This document shows, one piece after another, positions 6,190 through 15,428 of a DNA stretch of 51,520 nt; within the stretch, counting starts at the first letter, position 1; every line of letters starts with the position of its first letter. The position numbers and the translations under genes are program-made. The stretch lies in the NCBI RefSeq assembly GCF_014204625.1, contig NZ_JACHLU010000024.1:1-51520 (forward strand), given 5' to 3'. Under the pieces are notes generated by a model. It saw only the letters and a list, made by a program, of their open reading frames with translations. It was not told the origin of the DNA and searched no databases. Source of the DNA: Gillisella vitis. GTDB lineage: Bacteria > Pseudomonadota > Alphaproteobacteria > Rhizobiales > Rhizobiaceae.

Positions 6190-8509
6190 ACTGCTCCCAT
6201 GCCTGAGGCTTAAGCTGAGCCGCCGCACTCCTGCGTGCCGCAACCAGCGGCCTGTTGTTGGCAGGCGCAGGGCGGGTGGCCGGTTTTAGCGATGGTGACT
6301 CACCACTGCCGTTCTGCCCCGTCCTGAACTGGCTCAACAGTCCACGCAGTTTGAGCGTTTCATCGGCGAGACCGCTTCCTGCCGCACTCATTTCTTCCAC
6401 CATGGCTGCATTCTGCTGAGTCGCCTGATCCATCTGATTCACAGCGGTGTTGACTTCACCAAGCCCAACAGATTGCTCCTGAGCCGCCGTGGCAATTGCA
6501 TCCATATGCTGATTGATGGATTGCACCAGATCAGCAATCATCGTCAAGCCTTCGCCAGTGGTGTTGACGAGCTTGACGCCTTCACCAACCGCGGCTTCGG
6601 AATTGACAATCAATGTCTTGATTTCCTTGGCGGCATTGGCAGAGCGCTGGGCAAGTTCACGCACTTCCTGCGCCACCACGGCAAAGCCTTTTCCAGCCTC
6701 TCCGGCGCGGGCTGCCTCAACGCCTGCATTCAGCGCCAGTAGATTGGTTTGAAAGGCAATTTCATCAATCACACCGATGATCTGGCTGATCTGACGAGAG
6801 GCCTGCTCAATCCTGCCCATCGCTTCCACCGCATTACCGACAATTCTGGCCGACTGCTCAGCACTATCCTTGGTATTGCGCACCTGATCGCGGGCATCAC
6901 TGGTGCGCTTTGTTGTTGCTTTGACATTAGCGGTGATTTGCTCCAGCGCCGCCGCCGTCTGTTCCAGCGATGCTGCCTGCTGTTCTGTGCGCCGCGCAAG
7001 ATTGTCAGAGGCCTCAGAAATTTCAACACTGCCGCCGCTGACGGCATTGGTGGCGCTGGAAACCTGCACCAGCACAGACCGTAACTGAGTGACGGACTGA
7101 TTGAAGTCATGGCGCAGACCCTCAAACTGCGGCGCAAATTCCTGCGTGATTTCGCACAGCATGTCGCCATCGGCCAAGCGCCGTAATCCTTCAGCAAGGG
7201 TTGCCGTTGCCTGAGTCAGGCGTGTTTCAGCTTCTGCCTCTGCTTTGCGCTGCACCTCTTCGCGCTCGCTCTCGGCAAGCCTGCGAACAGTGTCCGCCTC
7301 CGCCTCAAGCTCCTGATTGCGAATGGACGCCTGCCGGAACACTTCGACAGAACGGGCCATGCCGCCAATTTCATCCATACGGTCTGCACCCGGCACAGCC
7401 AGTTGATTGTGACCATCGGCAAGGGCATTCATGCAGATGGTCAAGCGCCCGATGGGCCGGACAACACGGAAGTTGATCATCAACATGCCAGCCAGCGCAA
7501 TGCCTGCGGCGACCAGAAACGCGGCAAGATAAAGCATCGCCTCATTGATCGAATGCGCCTTGGCCTGATCGGCACTTTGCTGAAGATCCGCCATGGCCGC
7601 GGATGCAACCAGAGCCACAGAGGCTTGCGCCGCCGTGTTGCGTGCGCGGAAATCATCAAAGTTGATGGAAACTGCTTTGCCATCGACAAGATCGCGGATA
7701 ACGCCACGTCGTAGCGCTGCGAAATCGCCGACAAAAAATCCGGTAGCACCTTGCTGATAAGCAGCCTTCACGGATGCTGATGTCGACGGATGTGCAGTCA
7801 CCGACCCAACGATTTCCCACAGAGCACTCAAACGCGCCTCAAAGCTCTGAAGCGCATCCAGTTTCTGAGCACTCAGCTTCTCACCACTGGCAAGGGCCGC
7901 ATTGATGATCAAAGAGGATTCGCCGAAGGCCACACGGGCGTTCCAGGCAGCACTGCGCACCTGAATGAGCGGCACCATTGTTGGATCAAGCGTACGAACA
8001 CGCGCCTCGAGCTTGTTCATAACCCCGTCCAGATTGGTTACCAGCGCGCCCGAAACCGTCATCCAGTTTTTCTGCAAGGATGCATCGCGCTGGGCAACCG
8101 GGCGGCTTTGTGCCTGATCCACCTGCTGACGCAACTGCTGCACCTGACTGTAATCATCAAACACAGCGGCTATTGGCTGCTTCAGTTCCGCAATGGAAAC
8201 GTCATCAACCAGGGCTTTGGCTTTTGCCATGCTGGCATCAACCAGGGCACGGTTGGCAAGAGACGTCTGAACCGTCTTTGCGTTCGCATCTGGCTCCAGC
8301 AGCAAGAGCTGCGATGCCGCTCCGCGCTCACTGCGCAAGGGCAACAGGGCTTCGAAAAAAGCACGGTCAATCTGCGCAAGCTTAGAGACTTCAGCATATC
8401 GGCCGTAATCATTCCACGCCTTCATCAACGAATTGCCAGCCATGGAGCACAAAAGAACACTCAGAGTCGCAAAGGACCCTATTAAGATAGATCGAATAGA
8501 GAGGTGCAT
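6185..8509 (-). CDS. Transmembrane methyl-accepting chemotaxis protein with C-terminal pentapeptide
   Basis: A 774-residue chemoreceptor. Transmembrane helix 1 (about residues 7-27) is followed by a large all-helical periplasmic sensor beginning near LRSERGAAS. Helix 2 lies near 320-345, then a HAMP domain (RPIGRLTICMNALADG), a long linker with a second HAMP-like stretch, and the conserved signalling hairpin (DEIAFQTNLLALNAGVEAAR). It ends AWEQF, a WxxF pentapeptide like those that tether CheR/CheB. The start at 8509 is set by AAGGAT 6 nt upstream; an upstream in-frame ATG lacks one. The ligand is unknown. It lies in tandem with the chemoreceptor at 8913-11195, and its stop codon lies in a RIME repeat. 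Confidence 0.92.
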   Translation of the reverse strand: MHLSIRSILIGSFATLSVLLCSMAGNSLMKAWNDYGRYAEVSKLAQIDRAFFEALLPLRSERGAASQLLLLEPDANAKTVQTSLANRALVDASMAKAKALVDDVSIAELKQPIAAVFDDYSQVQQLRQQVDQAQSRPVAQRDASLQKNWMTVSGALVTNLDGVMNKLEARVRTLDPTMVPLIQVRSAAWNARVAFGESSLIINAALASGEKLSAQKLDALQSFEARLSALWEIVGSVTAHPSTSASVKAAYQQGATGFFVGDFAALRRGVIRDLVDGKAVSINFDDFRARNTAAQASVALVASAAMADLQQSADQAKAHSINEAMLYLAAFLVAAGIALAGMLMINFRVVRPIGRLTICMNALADGHNQLAVPGADRMDEIGGMARSVEVFRQASIRNQELEAEADTVRRLAESEREEVQRKAEAEAETRLTQATATLAEGLRRLADGDMLCEITQEFAPQFEGLRHDFNQSVTQLRSVLVQVSSATNAVSGGSVEISEASDNLARRTEQQAASLEQTAAALEQITANVKATTKRTSDARDQVRNTKDSAEQSARIVGNAVEAMGRIEQASRQISQIIGVIDEIAFQTNLLALNAGVEAARAGEAGKGFAVVAQEVRELAQRSANAAKEIKTLIVNSEAAVGEGVKLVNTTGEGLTMIADLVQSINQHMDAIATAAQEQSVGLGEVNTAVNQMDQATQQNAAMVEEMSAAGSGLADETLKLRGLLSQFRTGQNGSGESPSLKPATRPAPANNRPLVAARRSAAAQLKPQAWEQF

Positions 8510-8912
8510 GGTGTCATCCTTGTTGCATCGCAAAATCGCTATCAACAGGGTGCAAACTTTCTCTTAACCCAAGCATTCTAAATTTGTATTTTAAAATATA
8601 AGAATCAAACACTTACGCACACTCTAAAAAGTATTTGATTACAATGACAAAGAAAATTCAGTCAATTTTTAGGGGTAAATCAGATCGTCAATTTGAGGGC
8701 GAGTGTTAAATTCGAATGAATTTTATTTTGATATTTGCCAGTTTCATGTCCCAATAACGATCAAATAGCAGCCCAAAAAAATCGACTGCTTGATGCAATT
8801 TTCCCAAAAAAACCGGCTTTCACACATTTCAAAATGTGAAAGCCGGTCACCGCAGATGGAAACACACAATTGCTTATTCTGAAACTGGCTTCAGAAAGGA
8901 TGCAAAAGCGTT
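8510..8912. other. AT-rich intergenic region between two chemoreceptor genes
   Basis: About 400 bases with no credible coding frame. The part near 8560-8760 is AT-rich and probably holds the promoter of the downstream (leftward) chemoreceptor. The only clear structure is the terminator at 8806-8847. Confidence 0.5.
8806..8847 (-). terminator. Intrinsic terminator of the upstream chemoreceptor gene
   Basis: A perfect stem, ACCGGCTTTCACA (8812-8824) with TGTGAAAGCCGGT (8835-8847), is followed on the reverse strand by a run of seven T. It lies shortly after the stop codon of the 8913-11195 gene, so the two tandem chemoreceptors are probably separate transcripts. Confidence 0.85.
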
Positions 8913-11195
8913 TTAAAAATCCTCCCAGCCTTGGGATTTAGGTGCGGATTTAGATGCCAGTGCGACACTTCCGTGTGCTGCCACCGGCATCGACCTGACC
9001 GTTTTAGACGCAGGGCGGACCACTGCATGGGCTGTTTCTGTCCGGAGCTGAGAGGTCTCCGCAACCGCATTTCCCATTCGGAACCGAGCCAGCAAATCAC
9101 TCAGTTGGCGCGATTCCTGATTGAGGCCCGCACCTGCGGCATTCATTTCCTCCACCATAGCCGCGTTCTGCTGGGTCGCCTGATCCATGTGATTGACTGC
9201 CGTGTTCACTTCACCAAGCCCCACAGACTGTTCTTGTGCCGCCGTCGCAATCGCATCCATATGTGCGTTGATCGCCTGCACAAGTTCGGCGATTTCGCTC
9301 AAGCCCTGCCCCGTATCATTGACAAGCCTGACACCATCACCAACCGCTACGGCAGAATTGGCAATCAACCCCTTGATTTCCTTGGCAGCATTGGCGGAGC
9401 GTTGAGCAAGCTCACGCACCTCCTGCGCAACCACCGCAAAGCCTTTGCCTGCTTCACCGGCACGCGCTGCTTCAACGCCCGCGTTCAAGGCGAGAAGATT
9501 GGTCTGGAAAGCAATTTCGTCAATCACGCTGATGATCTGGGTAATCCGGGAAGAGGCCTCTTCAATGCGGCCCATGGCGGCAACGGCATTGCTGACAACA
9601 GAGCCTGAATGTTCAGCCTTCGATCGTGTGTTGCGCACCAGATCACGCGCATCGCCCGTGCGCTGCGATGTTGCCTTCACATTGGCCGTAATTTCTTCCA
9701 GTGCTGCCGCAGTTTCTTCCAAAGACGCTGCCTGCTGCTCCGTCCGGCGTGCGAGATTGTCTGACGCCTGTGAGATTTCACCGCTGCCATTGCGGACCGC
9801 ATGGGCAGTCTTGCCAACATCCAGCAAGGCTGTGCGCAATTGCTCCACGGAGCGGTTGAAATCATGGCGGAGTGCTTCAAACTGAGGGGAGAATTCCTCA
9901 TGAATTTCGGACAGCATGTCACCATCGGCCAATCGCTTCAGACCTCCTGCCAGCGCACTGGTCGCCTTCATCAGGCGCTCCTCCGCCTCGGCCTCAGCGC
10001 GGCGCTGGACCTCAATCCGTTCCAACTCATTGCGACGGCGGTTCTCTTCTGTTTCACTTTCAAGCTCGGCATTGCGAATGGCCGCTTGCCGGAAAACCTC
10101 AACCGACTGCGCAATTCCGCCAATTTCGTCTCGACGCTCAAGATAGGGAATTGCACTGGCCTTGTCGCCTTCGGCCAGAGCGCGCATCCGGGCGGAAATT
10201 CGGGAGATGGCGGCCGACAGAATCCGAAGCACCGACACACTGAACAAAATTGTCACAAAAACCAATAGACCAAGAAGCGTGCACACAAAAACAAGAGAAT
10301 TGTAAGAGGCCGCCAGCTTGTCTTCTGCAAGCGTTACAAGCCCCTGAGAGGTGGCCGTAACCAGAGTTGCAACGGCATCCCGCCGTTTGACCATTGCCGC
10401 ATTCCAGACATCCAGATCAGCCGCAACAGGTGTATAGGTTTTATTGGCCGCCATGGCCTCAATCGTTTTCTGGATACTCTGCCCCTCGGGGGACTGCCAG
10501 AAGCGATCATAGTCTTCGAGCCGCGCTTTCGGAAGAAATTCGCGCATTGACTTTAAGTAGATCTTCCCCTGAATTAGACTATTATGAAGGCGCGCAAACT
10601 CTTCTGCCGCCAATAGGCCTTTCTGAGTATAAACCTGACCAATGCGATTGATGACCAAATAGGAATCATTGGCTTGCAGTAGGGAGAAATACCCCAGAAT
10701 GCCCTGGGCCAACTCCCGGTCCTCAACCAAAGTACTGGCGCGACCCGTCATTTCAACACCCATGGCGGATATTGGCTGGAGATATTTCAGCGGCATGATG
10801 GGGTCAACACGATTGCCATCCACGGCCGAGCGATACTCGGAAATCTTGCTATAAGACTCCACCAGGCGATTTCTGAATCCGATCAAAATCTCATCATGAT
10901 AGCCAGCAGCTTCGGCAGCATTGTAGGCTGTAATCGTTTCCTGATAGGCCGCGTCCGTCGCCTGCCGTGCGGCGGCGCGCTTATCCGCTGATGCCGCCCC
11001 CTCCAGAGGCATCTTCAACAGAAGATTTCCACCCGCGCGAGCCAACCGCTCAAGCGTTATCGCATTTGACATTTTTCGATAATTTTGCAGTGCGTCCCAG
11101 CTCATAACTGCTCCGAGAGCAATGGCCGCCACCAAAGGCACAACCGCCAGACTGGTCAAAAGAATTTTAAACGGCAGAGCCGATATAAGTCGCAT
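8913..11195 (-). CDS. Transmembrane methyl-accepting chemotaxis protein with helical sensor and C-terminal pentapeptide
   Basis: A 760-residue chemoreceptor. N-terminal helix (LLTSLAVVPLVAAIALGAV), then about 270 residues of periplasmic all-helical sensor with features resembling NIT (nitrate/nitrite-sensing-like) bundles, for example LVEDRELAQGILGYF and an FARLHNSL stretch. Helix 2 (SLVFVCTLLGLLVFVTILFSV) leads into HAMP and a signalling domain almost identical to that of the neighbouring receptor (DEIAFQTNLLALNAGVEAAR). It ends QGWEDF, a likely CheR/CheB tether. GGGGAGGA lies about 9 nt before the ATG. The signalling halves of the two neighbours are near-identical while the sensors differ, as expected for duplication with sensor replacement. 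Confidence 0.92.
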   Translation of the reverse strand: MRLISALPFKILLTSLAVVPLVAAIALGAVMSWDALQNYRKMSNAITLERLARAGGNLLLKMPLEGAASADKRAAARQATDAAYQETITAYNAAEAAGYHDEILIGFRNRLVESYSKISEYRSAVDGNRVDPIMPLKYLQPISAMGVEMTGRASTLVEDRELAQGILGYFSLLQANDSYLVINRIGQVYTQKGLLAAEEFARLHNSLIQGKIYLKSMREFLPKARLEDYDRFWQSPEGQSIQKTIEAMAANKTYTPVAADLDVWNAAMVKRRDAVATLVTATSQGLVTLAEDKLAASYNSLVFVCTLLGLLVFVTILFSVSVLRILSAAISRISARMRALAEGDKASAIPYLERRDEIGGIAQSVEVFRQAAIRNAELESETEENRRRNELERIEVQRRAEAEAEERLMKATSALAGGLKRLADGDMLSEIHEEFSPQFEALRHDFNRSVEQLRTALLDVGKTAHAVRNGSGEISQASDNLARRTEQQAASLEETAAALEEITANVKATSQRTGDARDLVRNTRSKAEHSGSVVSNAVAAMGRIEEASSRITQIISVIDEIAFQTNLLALNAGVEAARAGEAGKGFAVVAQEVRELAQRSANAAKEIKGLIANSAVAVGDGVRLVNDTGQGLSEIAELVQAINAHMDAIATAAQEQSVGLGEVNTAVNHMDQATQQNAAMVEEMNAAGAGLNQESRQLSDLLARFRMGNAVAETSQLRTETAHAVVRPASKTVRSMPVAAHGSVALASKSAPKSQGWEDF

Positions 11196-11660
11196 TCAGA
11201 AATCCTCCCCACACCCAATGTCAGCAATCCGCACGCATGACGCCGCACTCCCTGACAGTGGCGAAATCAATTGACACAAAAAAGTTACCATTTAGTGAGA
11301 AAGTAAAAATATTTTAAATTATAAATATATATTCAAATAAAAATTATGTTGCAGATTGGAGTTTGTCAGGAAAAAGTGGAACCCGATCTTCCCGAAAAGA
11401 CAAACGAACACAAAGGTGTCTACATTCCACCTGATTCAATTTAAACTTGACAGGCTGCATAAGCCAAATGATTTCTGCCACATTATTATGGCAGAAAATT
11501 CAGTTGAACCACTCATAATTCAAGTGAAACTCAAGAAATCGATGTCAATAAATAGGCGTTTAATATTAAAATATCAGCGCCGATTTATCAATTTTCGACA
11601 GGTTATCCGATTTATACAATCAGAAAAAACAATCATGCTCCAAATCACGACTTATACTTC
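11196..11660. other. AT-rich intergenic region before the chemoreceptor promoter
   Basis: About 465 bases without a supported gene. The segment near 11280-11350 is extremely AT-rich and should carry the promoter of the leftward chemoreceptor. A RIME-type half repeat lies at 11359-11416. I see no terminator for the FkbM gene that ends at 11661. Confidence 0.5.
11359..11416 (+). repeat. RIME-type half repeat (single palindrome)
   Basis: GTTTGTCAGGAAAAAGTGG, then ACCCGATCTTCCCGAAAAG and ACAAACG, match the second palindrome of the complete copies with a few changes. The first palindrome is absent. It sits in the AT-rich gap at the edge of the presumed acquired segment. Confidence 0.6.
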
Positions 11661-12557
11661 TCATAGTCGCGTCAACATCAATGTGCAGAAACCCTCAAGA
11701 TCATCGTCCTTTTTCACATCAATAATGCTGGCACCACTTGATCTCTGAACGCGAAATTTCTCAAAAGGAATCAAATCATAAATATCCCGATAATCGAGAC
11801 CACGATTTTTGATGAACGGTATATGGATTTCAAGATGAATATTGTCGCAAAACTCAAATATATCCGGCATATCCTTGACAATATCGTATTCATATCCTTC
11901 GACATCAATCTTGATAAAGTCGGGCTTATCCCAAAATATTTGAGAAAGAGGCAATATATTCATAGGATGATCAAGGCCATTGACAAGAAGTCCATTTTCA
12001 TAAGGATGAATTGTCATAGGCGTTTCACCAAGAGCCACTGCATTCAGTATAATATTGTCAGCTTCATTGATAAAAAATGAAAGAGCGGCACACTCGACAT
12101 TGATGATACTGGGTTCATAGGTATGAACACGACCCGTTTGGCCAACGACACCAGAATAATAAAGCGCCCAAACGCCTTGATGACATCCAATATCGTAAAT
12201 CACCTTTGCATTCTGATGCATACCAAGGTGACTTTCGATCAGAAAATCATAGACATACATTGGCGAGTTTGAATACCATTCGTAACCCTCCTGATTGATG
12301 AGCGGAATGATCACTTCCTTATCATGGAAGGACTTCTTCACACTCTTCAGCTCGGGAAAAATCAGCGCATCCGCGGCTGGATTCATCTCGACCAGACGCT
12401 TGCGCAAGTGCTCAAAACAGCACAAAAGCGCGTCCTGCTTTGAAAAACCCGCCACTTCCGGCGGAGGCAGATGGAGACTATCAGACCGCATATCAAGTGC
12501 TGCATAAGCGGCACGAATGGTATGAATGTAACGCTGATAACCCCGAACTGTCGGCAT
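11661..12557 (-). CDS. FkbM-family SAM-dependent methyltransferase
   Basis: A 298-residue cytoplasmic protein. Residues about 130-280 carry the FkbM-type methyltransferase fold: VIYDIGCHQGVWALYYS (SAM-binding glycine loop), VHTYEPS, then FIKIDVEGYEYDIVKDM and NIHLEIH. The N-terminal ~120 residues match nothing I recognise. Such enzymes O-methylate sugars or polyketide-like compounds; the target is unknown. The start at 12557 is fixed by AAGGAG 7 nt upstream rather than by an earlier in-frame ATG. The gene is clearly more AT-rich than its neighbours and is bounded by AT-rich non-coding DNA, which suggests acquisition by transfer. Confidence 0.82.
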   Translation of the reverse strand: MPTVRGYQRYIHTIRAAYAALDMRSDSLHLPPPEVAGFSKQDALLCCFEHLRKRLVEMNPAADALIFPELKSVKKSFHDKEVIIPLINQEGYEWYSNSPMYVYDFLIESHLGMHQNAKVIYDIGCHQGVWALYYSGVVGQTGRVHTYEPSIINVECAALSFFINEADNIILNAVALGETPMTIHPYENGLLVNGLDHPMNILPLSQIFWDKPDFIKIDVEGYEYDIVKDMPDIFEFCDNIHLEIHIPFIKNRGLDYRDIYDLIPFEKFRVQRSSGASIIDVKKDDDLEGFCTLMLTRL

Positions 12558-12778
12558 ATTCCACTCCTTAAAATTGTTCAATCCGTATAGCTTACATATA
12601 TTTCTGGTTCAAGCAGACCACTATAAAACAATATTTTGAGAGCATCACCCCTTAAATCAGAGTGAGCTTAAAGAAAAAATACATAATGGATACAAATAAT
12701 TAAAGAAAAACTTCGCGCCATGCACGGCGGGAGGCGCTGTATGGCACCCCTTTTTCGGGATGCACCCGCATAAAATAA

Positions 12779-12813
12779 TGCGTCCCACATGCTTTGAGCG
12801 CATGTGGGACGCA
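12779..12813 (-). terminator. Terminator of ettA
   Basis: A perfect 13-bp stem, TGCGTCCCACATG/CATGTGGGACGCA, with a 9-nt loop is followed on the reverse strand by TTATTTT. It lies 22 nt beyond the ettA stop codon. Confidence 0.75.
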
Positions 12814-12834
12814 CAGAAACTGAATCTATCAGAA

Positions 12835-14484
12835 TTATCGTGTCAGGCGCTTATAGCTGACGCGCTTTGGATTGACCGAGTCTGCACCCAGACGACGGAT
12901 CTTGTCTTTTTCATAATCTTCGAAGTTGCCTTCAAACCATTCCACATGGCTATCGCCTTCAAAGGCCAGAATGTGCGTGGCCAGACGGTCGAGGAACATG
13001 CGATCGTGGCTGATGATGATGGCGCAACCGGCGAAGTTTTCCAGTGCGGTTTCCAAAGCACCCAGCGTTTCCGTATCAAGGTCGTTGGTCGGTTCGTCGA
13101 GGAGAAGAACGTTGCCGCCGGCCTTGAGCATCTTGGCCAGATGCACGCGGTTGCGCTGACCACCGGAGAGGTTGCCAACCTTCTGCTGCTGATCGCCACC
13201 CTTGAAGTTGAAGGCACCGCAATAGGCGCGGGAGTTCATGTCGAACTTGCCGAGCTTGATGATTTCGGCACCGCCCGAAATTTCTTCCCACACGGTCTTG
13301 TCAGCGGCCAGTGTATCGCGGCTCTGGTCAACATAGCCGAGATGCACGGTATCACCGACCTTGACGCTTCCGGTATCCGGCGTCTCCTGTCCAGTAATCA
13401 TACGGAACAGCGTGGTTTTACCGGCACCGTTCGGGCCGATCACACCAACAATACCGCCCGGAGGCAGCTTGAGGCTGAGATTGTCGATCAGCAGACGATC
13501 ACCATAGGATTTGGAAATGCCATCCAGTTCGATAACCACCTGGCCCAGACGCTCGCTGACCGGGATGATGATCTGCGCATCACCGGGACGTTGCTTTTCA
13601 GCCGCTTCCACCAGCTGCTCATAGGATTTGATACGGGCCTTGGATTTCGCCTGACGGGCTTTCGGGCTGGAGGCAATCCATTCCTGTTCGCGCGACAGCG
13701 CCTTCTGGCGCGACGCATCTTCGCGGGCTTCCTGCATCAGGCGCTTGGCCTTGGCTTGCAGATAGGCCGAATAGTTGCCTTCATACGGAATGCCGCGACC
13801 ACGGTCGAGTTCGAGAATCCAGCCGGTGACGTTATCGAGGAAGTAGCGATCGTGGGTAATCATCAGCACAGAGCCGGGATATTCCCGCAAATGATTTTCC
13901 AGCCAGCCGATGGTTTCGGCGTCAAGGTGGTTGGTTGGCTCATCAAGCAGCAACAGGTCTGGCTGCGACAAAAGCAGCTTGCACAATGCGACGCGGCGGC
14001 GCTCACCACCCGACAGGGCCGTAACATCAGCATCGCCCGGAGGGCAGCGCAGGGCATCCATGGCCATCTCAACCTGATTTTCCAGATCCCACAGGTTCTG
14101 GCTGTCAATCATGTCCTGAAGCTTTGCGCCCTCTTCCGCCGTCTCGTCGGAATAGTTCATCATCAACTCGTTGTAACGGTCAAGGATGGCGGTCTTCGAG
14201 GCAACGCCTTCCATGACGTTTTCAAACACGGTCTTGTTGGGGTCGAGCTTCGGCTCCTGCTCCAGATAGCCCATGGTGGCACCTTCGGCGAGCCATGCTT
14301 CGCCGGTATATTCCTTGTCCAGACCGGCAATGATGCGCAGAACCGTGGATTTACCGGCACCATTTGGGCCGAGAATACCGATCTTCGCGTCGGGATAGAA
14401 AGACAGATTGACGTTCTCAAGAATCTTCTTGGCGCCATAGGACTTGTTAAGCCCGGACATGTGATAGATGAACTGACGTGCCAT
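12835..14484 (-). CDS. ettA: Energy-dependent translational throttle protein EttA (ABC-F)
   Basis: A soluble ABC-F ATPase that binds the ribosomal E site and gates early elongation according to ADP/ATP ratio (known for E. coli EttA, 555 residues; 549 here). Two ABC cassettes: Walker A GPNGAGKST then LSGGERRRVALCK and LLDEPTNHLDAE in the first; GPNGAGKTTLF, LSGGQRNRVHLAK and LLDEPTNDLDTETL in the second. The arm insertion and the inter-domain linker (about residues 240-310) are present. The start at 14484 (MARQFIYHM...) is chosen because GGAG lies about 9 nt upstream and it matches the family N-terminus. The hairpin at 12779-12813 terminates it. Confidence 0.95.
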   Translation of the reverse strand: MARQFIYHMSGLNKSYGAKKILENVNLSFYPDAKIGILGPNGAGKSTVLRIIAGLDKEYTGEAWLAEGATMGYLEQEPKLDPNKTVFENVMEGVASKTAILDRYNELMMNYSDETAEEGAKLQDMIDSQNLWDLENQVEMAMDALRCPPGDADVTALSGGERRRVALCKLLLSQPDLLLLDEPTNHLDAETIGWLENHLREYPGSVLMITHDRYFLDNVTGWILELDRGRGIPYEGNYSAYLQAKAKRLMQEAREDASRQKALSREQEWIASSPKARQAKSKARIKSYEQLVEAAEKQRPGDAQIIIPVSERLGQVVIELDGISKSYGDRLLIDNLSLKLPPGGIVGVIGPNGAGKTTLFRMITGQETPDTGSVKVGDTVHLGYVDQSRDTLAADKTVWEEISGGAEIIKLGKFDMNSRAYCGAFNFKGGDQQQKVGNLSGGQRNRVHLAKMLKAGGNVLLLDEPTNDLDTETLGALETALENFAGCAIIISHDRMFLDRLATHILAFEGDSHVEWFEGNFEDYEKDKIRRLGADSVNPKRVSYKRLTR

Positions 14485-14563
14485 CGGTAAATGCTCCGCA
14501 CGGTAAATGGAATTGCCCGCTATGTAGGCGAATCCATCCGCCGGGGCAATGCTGGGCGGCAGG

Positions 14564-14582
14564 AAAACCACGCTTTTGTGGT
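14564..14582 (-). terminator. Weak terminator-like hairpin after the RNase T2 gene
   Basis: A short stem, ACCAC/GTGGT, with a 6-nt loop is followed on the reverse strand by TTTT. It lies between the RNase T2 stop and the ettA start. The stem is only 5 bp, so function is doubtful. Confidence 0.3.
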
Positions 14583-14613
14583 GCCCTGTTCGCCAATTGC
14601 TGTCAAATGGTGG

Positions 14614-15348
14614 TCATTGCAGGCCCACGGGATCGACAATTCCCGCATCGCAATCAAACCTGGTGCCGCCTGCGGCCTGAATGCGTTTGGCCAGAGAGGT
14701 TTTATCGTCAGCATCGCCCAGACCAATGGTCAATTCTGTCACGATCCGCCGGTCTCCATCCTGCTCGCAGCGCATTTTGACCCGCCGCCCGGCACCTGCG
14801 CCAAAGCTTGCATCAAAGGCAGATTGCACCGCATCCTGCGTCACTGTCTTGCCAATCCGGCCTGCAAACAGCGCATTGACGTCTGACGCATTCAGCGCCT
14901 CCAGCAGCACAATCGCCTCACTGAAATAATCCTGTTGCGAGAGATTGGCGCAGGTACCATGCTTGATCCATTCATGCCGCTCCAAAGCCGATTGCGTGCC
15001 GGGCATCAGCCGGTCCAGCGCCGCTTTTGTCTCCGCAGACAGCATCACCTCCGGCAGATCGGTCCAGCGACCTTTCTTGTCTGCATCAATATCAGCCTGC
15101 TCTACACCACAATAATTCTGGCGCATTGGCCAAAGGCCGTGCAGCGTGAAATGGCTGGCATCATAGCGCTCTCCTGTCTGGCTTTTGCATTCGGGCTTGT
15201 TGGGTCTGGTTTCGCAAAAGGCAGGCTGCCAGCTCACCGCGAGAATGCTGGTGGTTTTACCGCGGTCTTTCTCCTGAGACTGCGCCGCATGAAACGCCCC
15301 GGCCAGCAAAACCATGGCGACGGACAAACAGATATTTCGAGCAATCAT
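14614..15348 (-). CDS. Secreted RNase T2-family ribonuclease
   Basis: An endoribonuclease of the T2 family, made with a signal peptide (residues about 1-24, MIARNICLSVAMVLLAGAF). Both active-site blocks are intact: CAS I FTLHGLWP with His70 and CAS II HEWIKHGTC with His125, Glu126, Lys129 and His130. Cysteines at 45, 54, 80 and 133 are placed for disulphides. It should act in the periplasm, as E. coli RNase I does, scavenging external or leaked RNA (inference). The start at 15348 is set by GGGAGG about 8 nt upstream. It is transcribed divergently from the alpha/beta hydrolase at 15429. Confidence 0.88.
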   Translation of the reverse strand: MIARNICLSVAMVLLAGAFHAAQSQEKDRGKTTSILAVSWQPAFCETRPNKPECKSQTGERYDASHFTLHGLWPMRQNYCGVEQADIDADKKGRWTDLPEVMLSAETKAALDRLMPGTQSALERHEWIKHGTCANLSQQDYFSEAIVLLEALNASDVNALFAGRIGKTVTQDAVQSAFDASFGAGAGRRVKMRCEQDGDRRIVTELTIGLGDADDKTSLAKRIQAAGGTRFDCDAGIVDPVGLQ

Positions 15349-15428
15349 AAAAACACCTCCCAAACCAATATCGACAAGAACAATAGACCAAGACATAACC
15401 GTTTGTGATCAGGAAGAGGAGATCTTGA

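Noticed and set aside
12760..14490. A 576-residue + strand open frame opposite ettA
   Set aside because: Antisense shadow of a conserved ABC-F gene in GC-rich codon usage; no domain or start signal.
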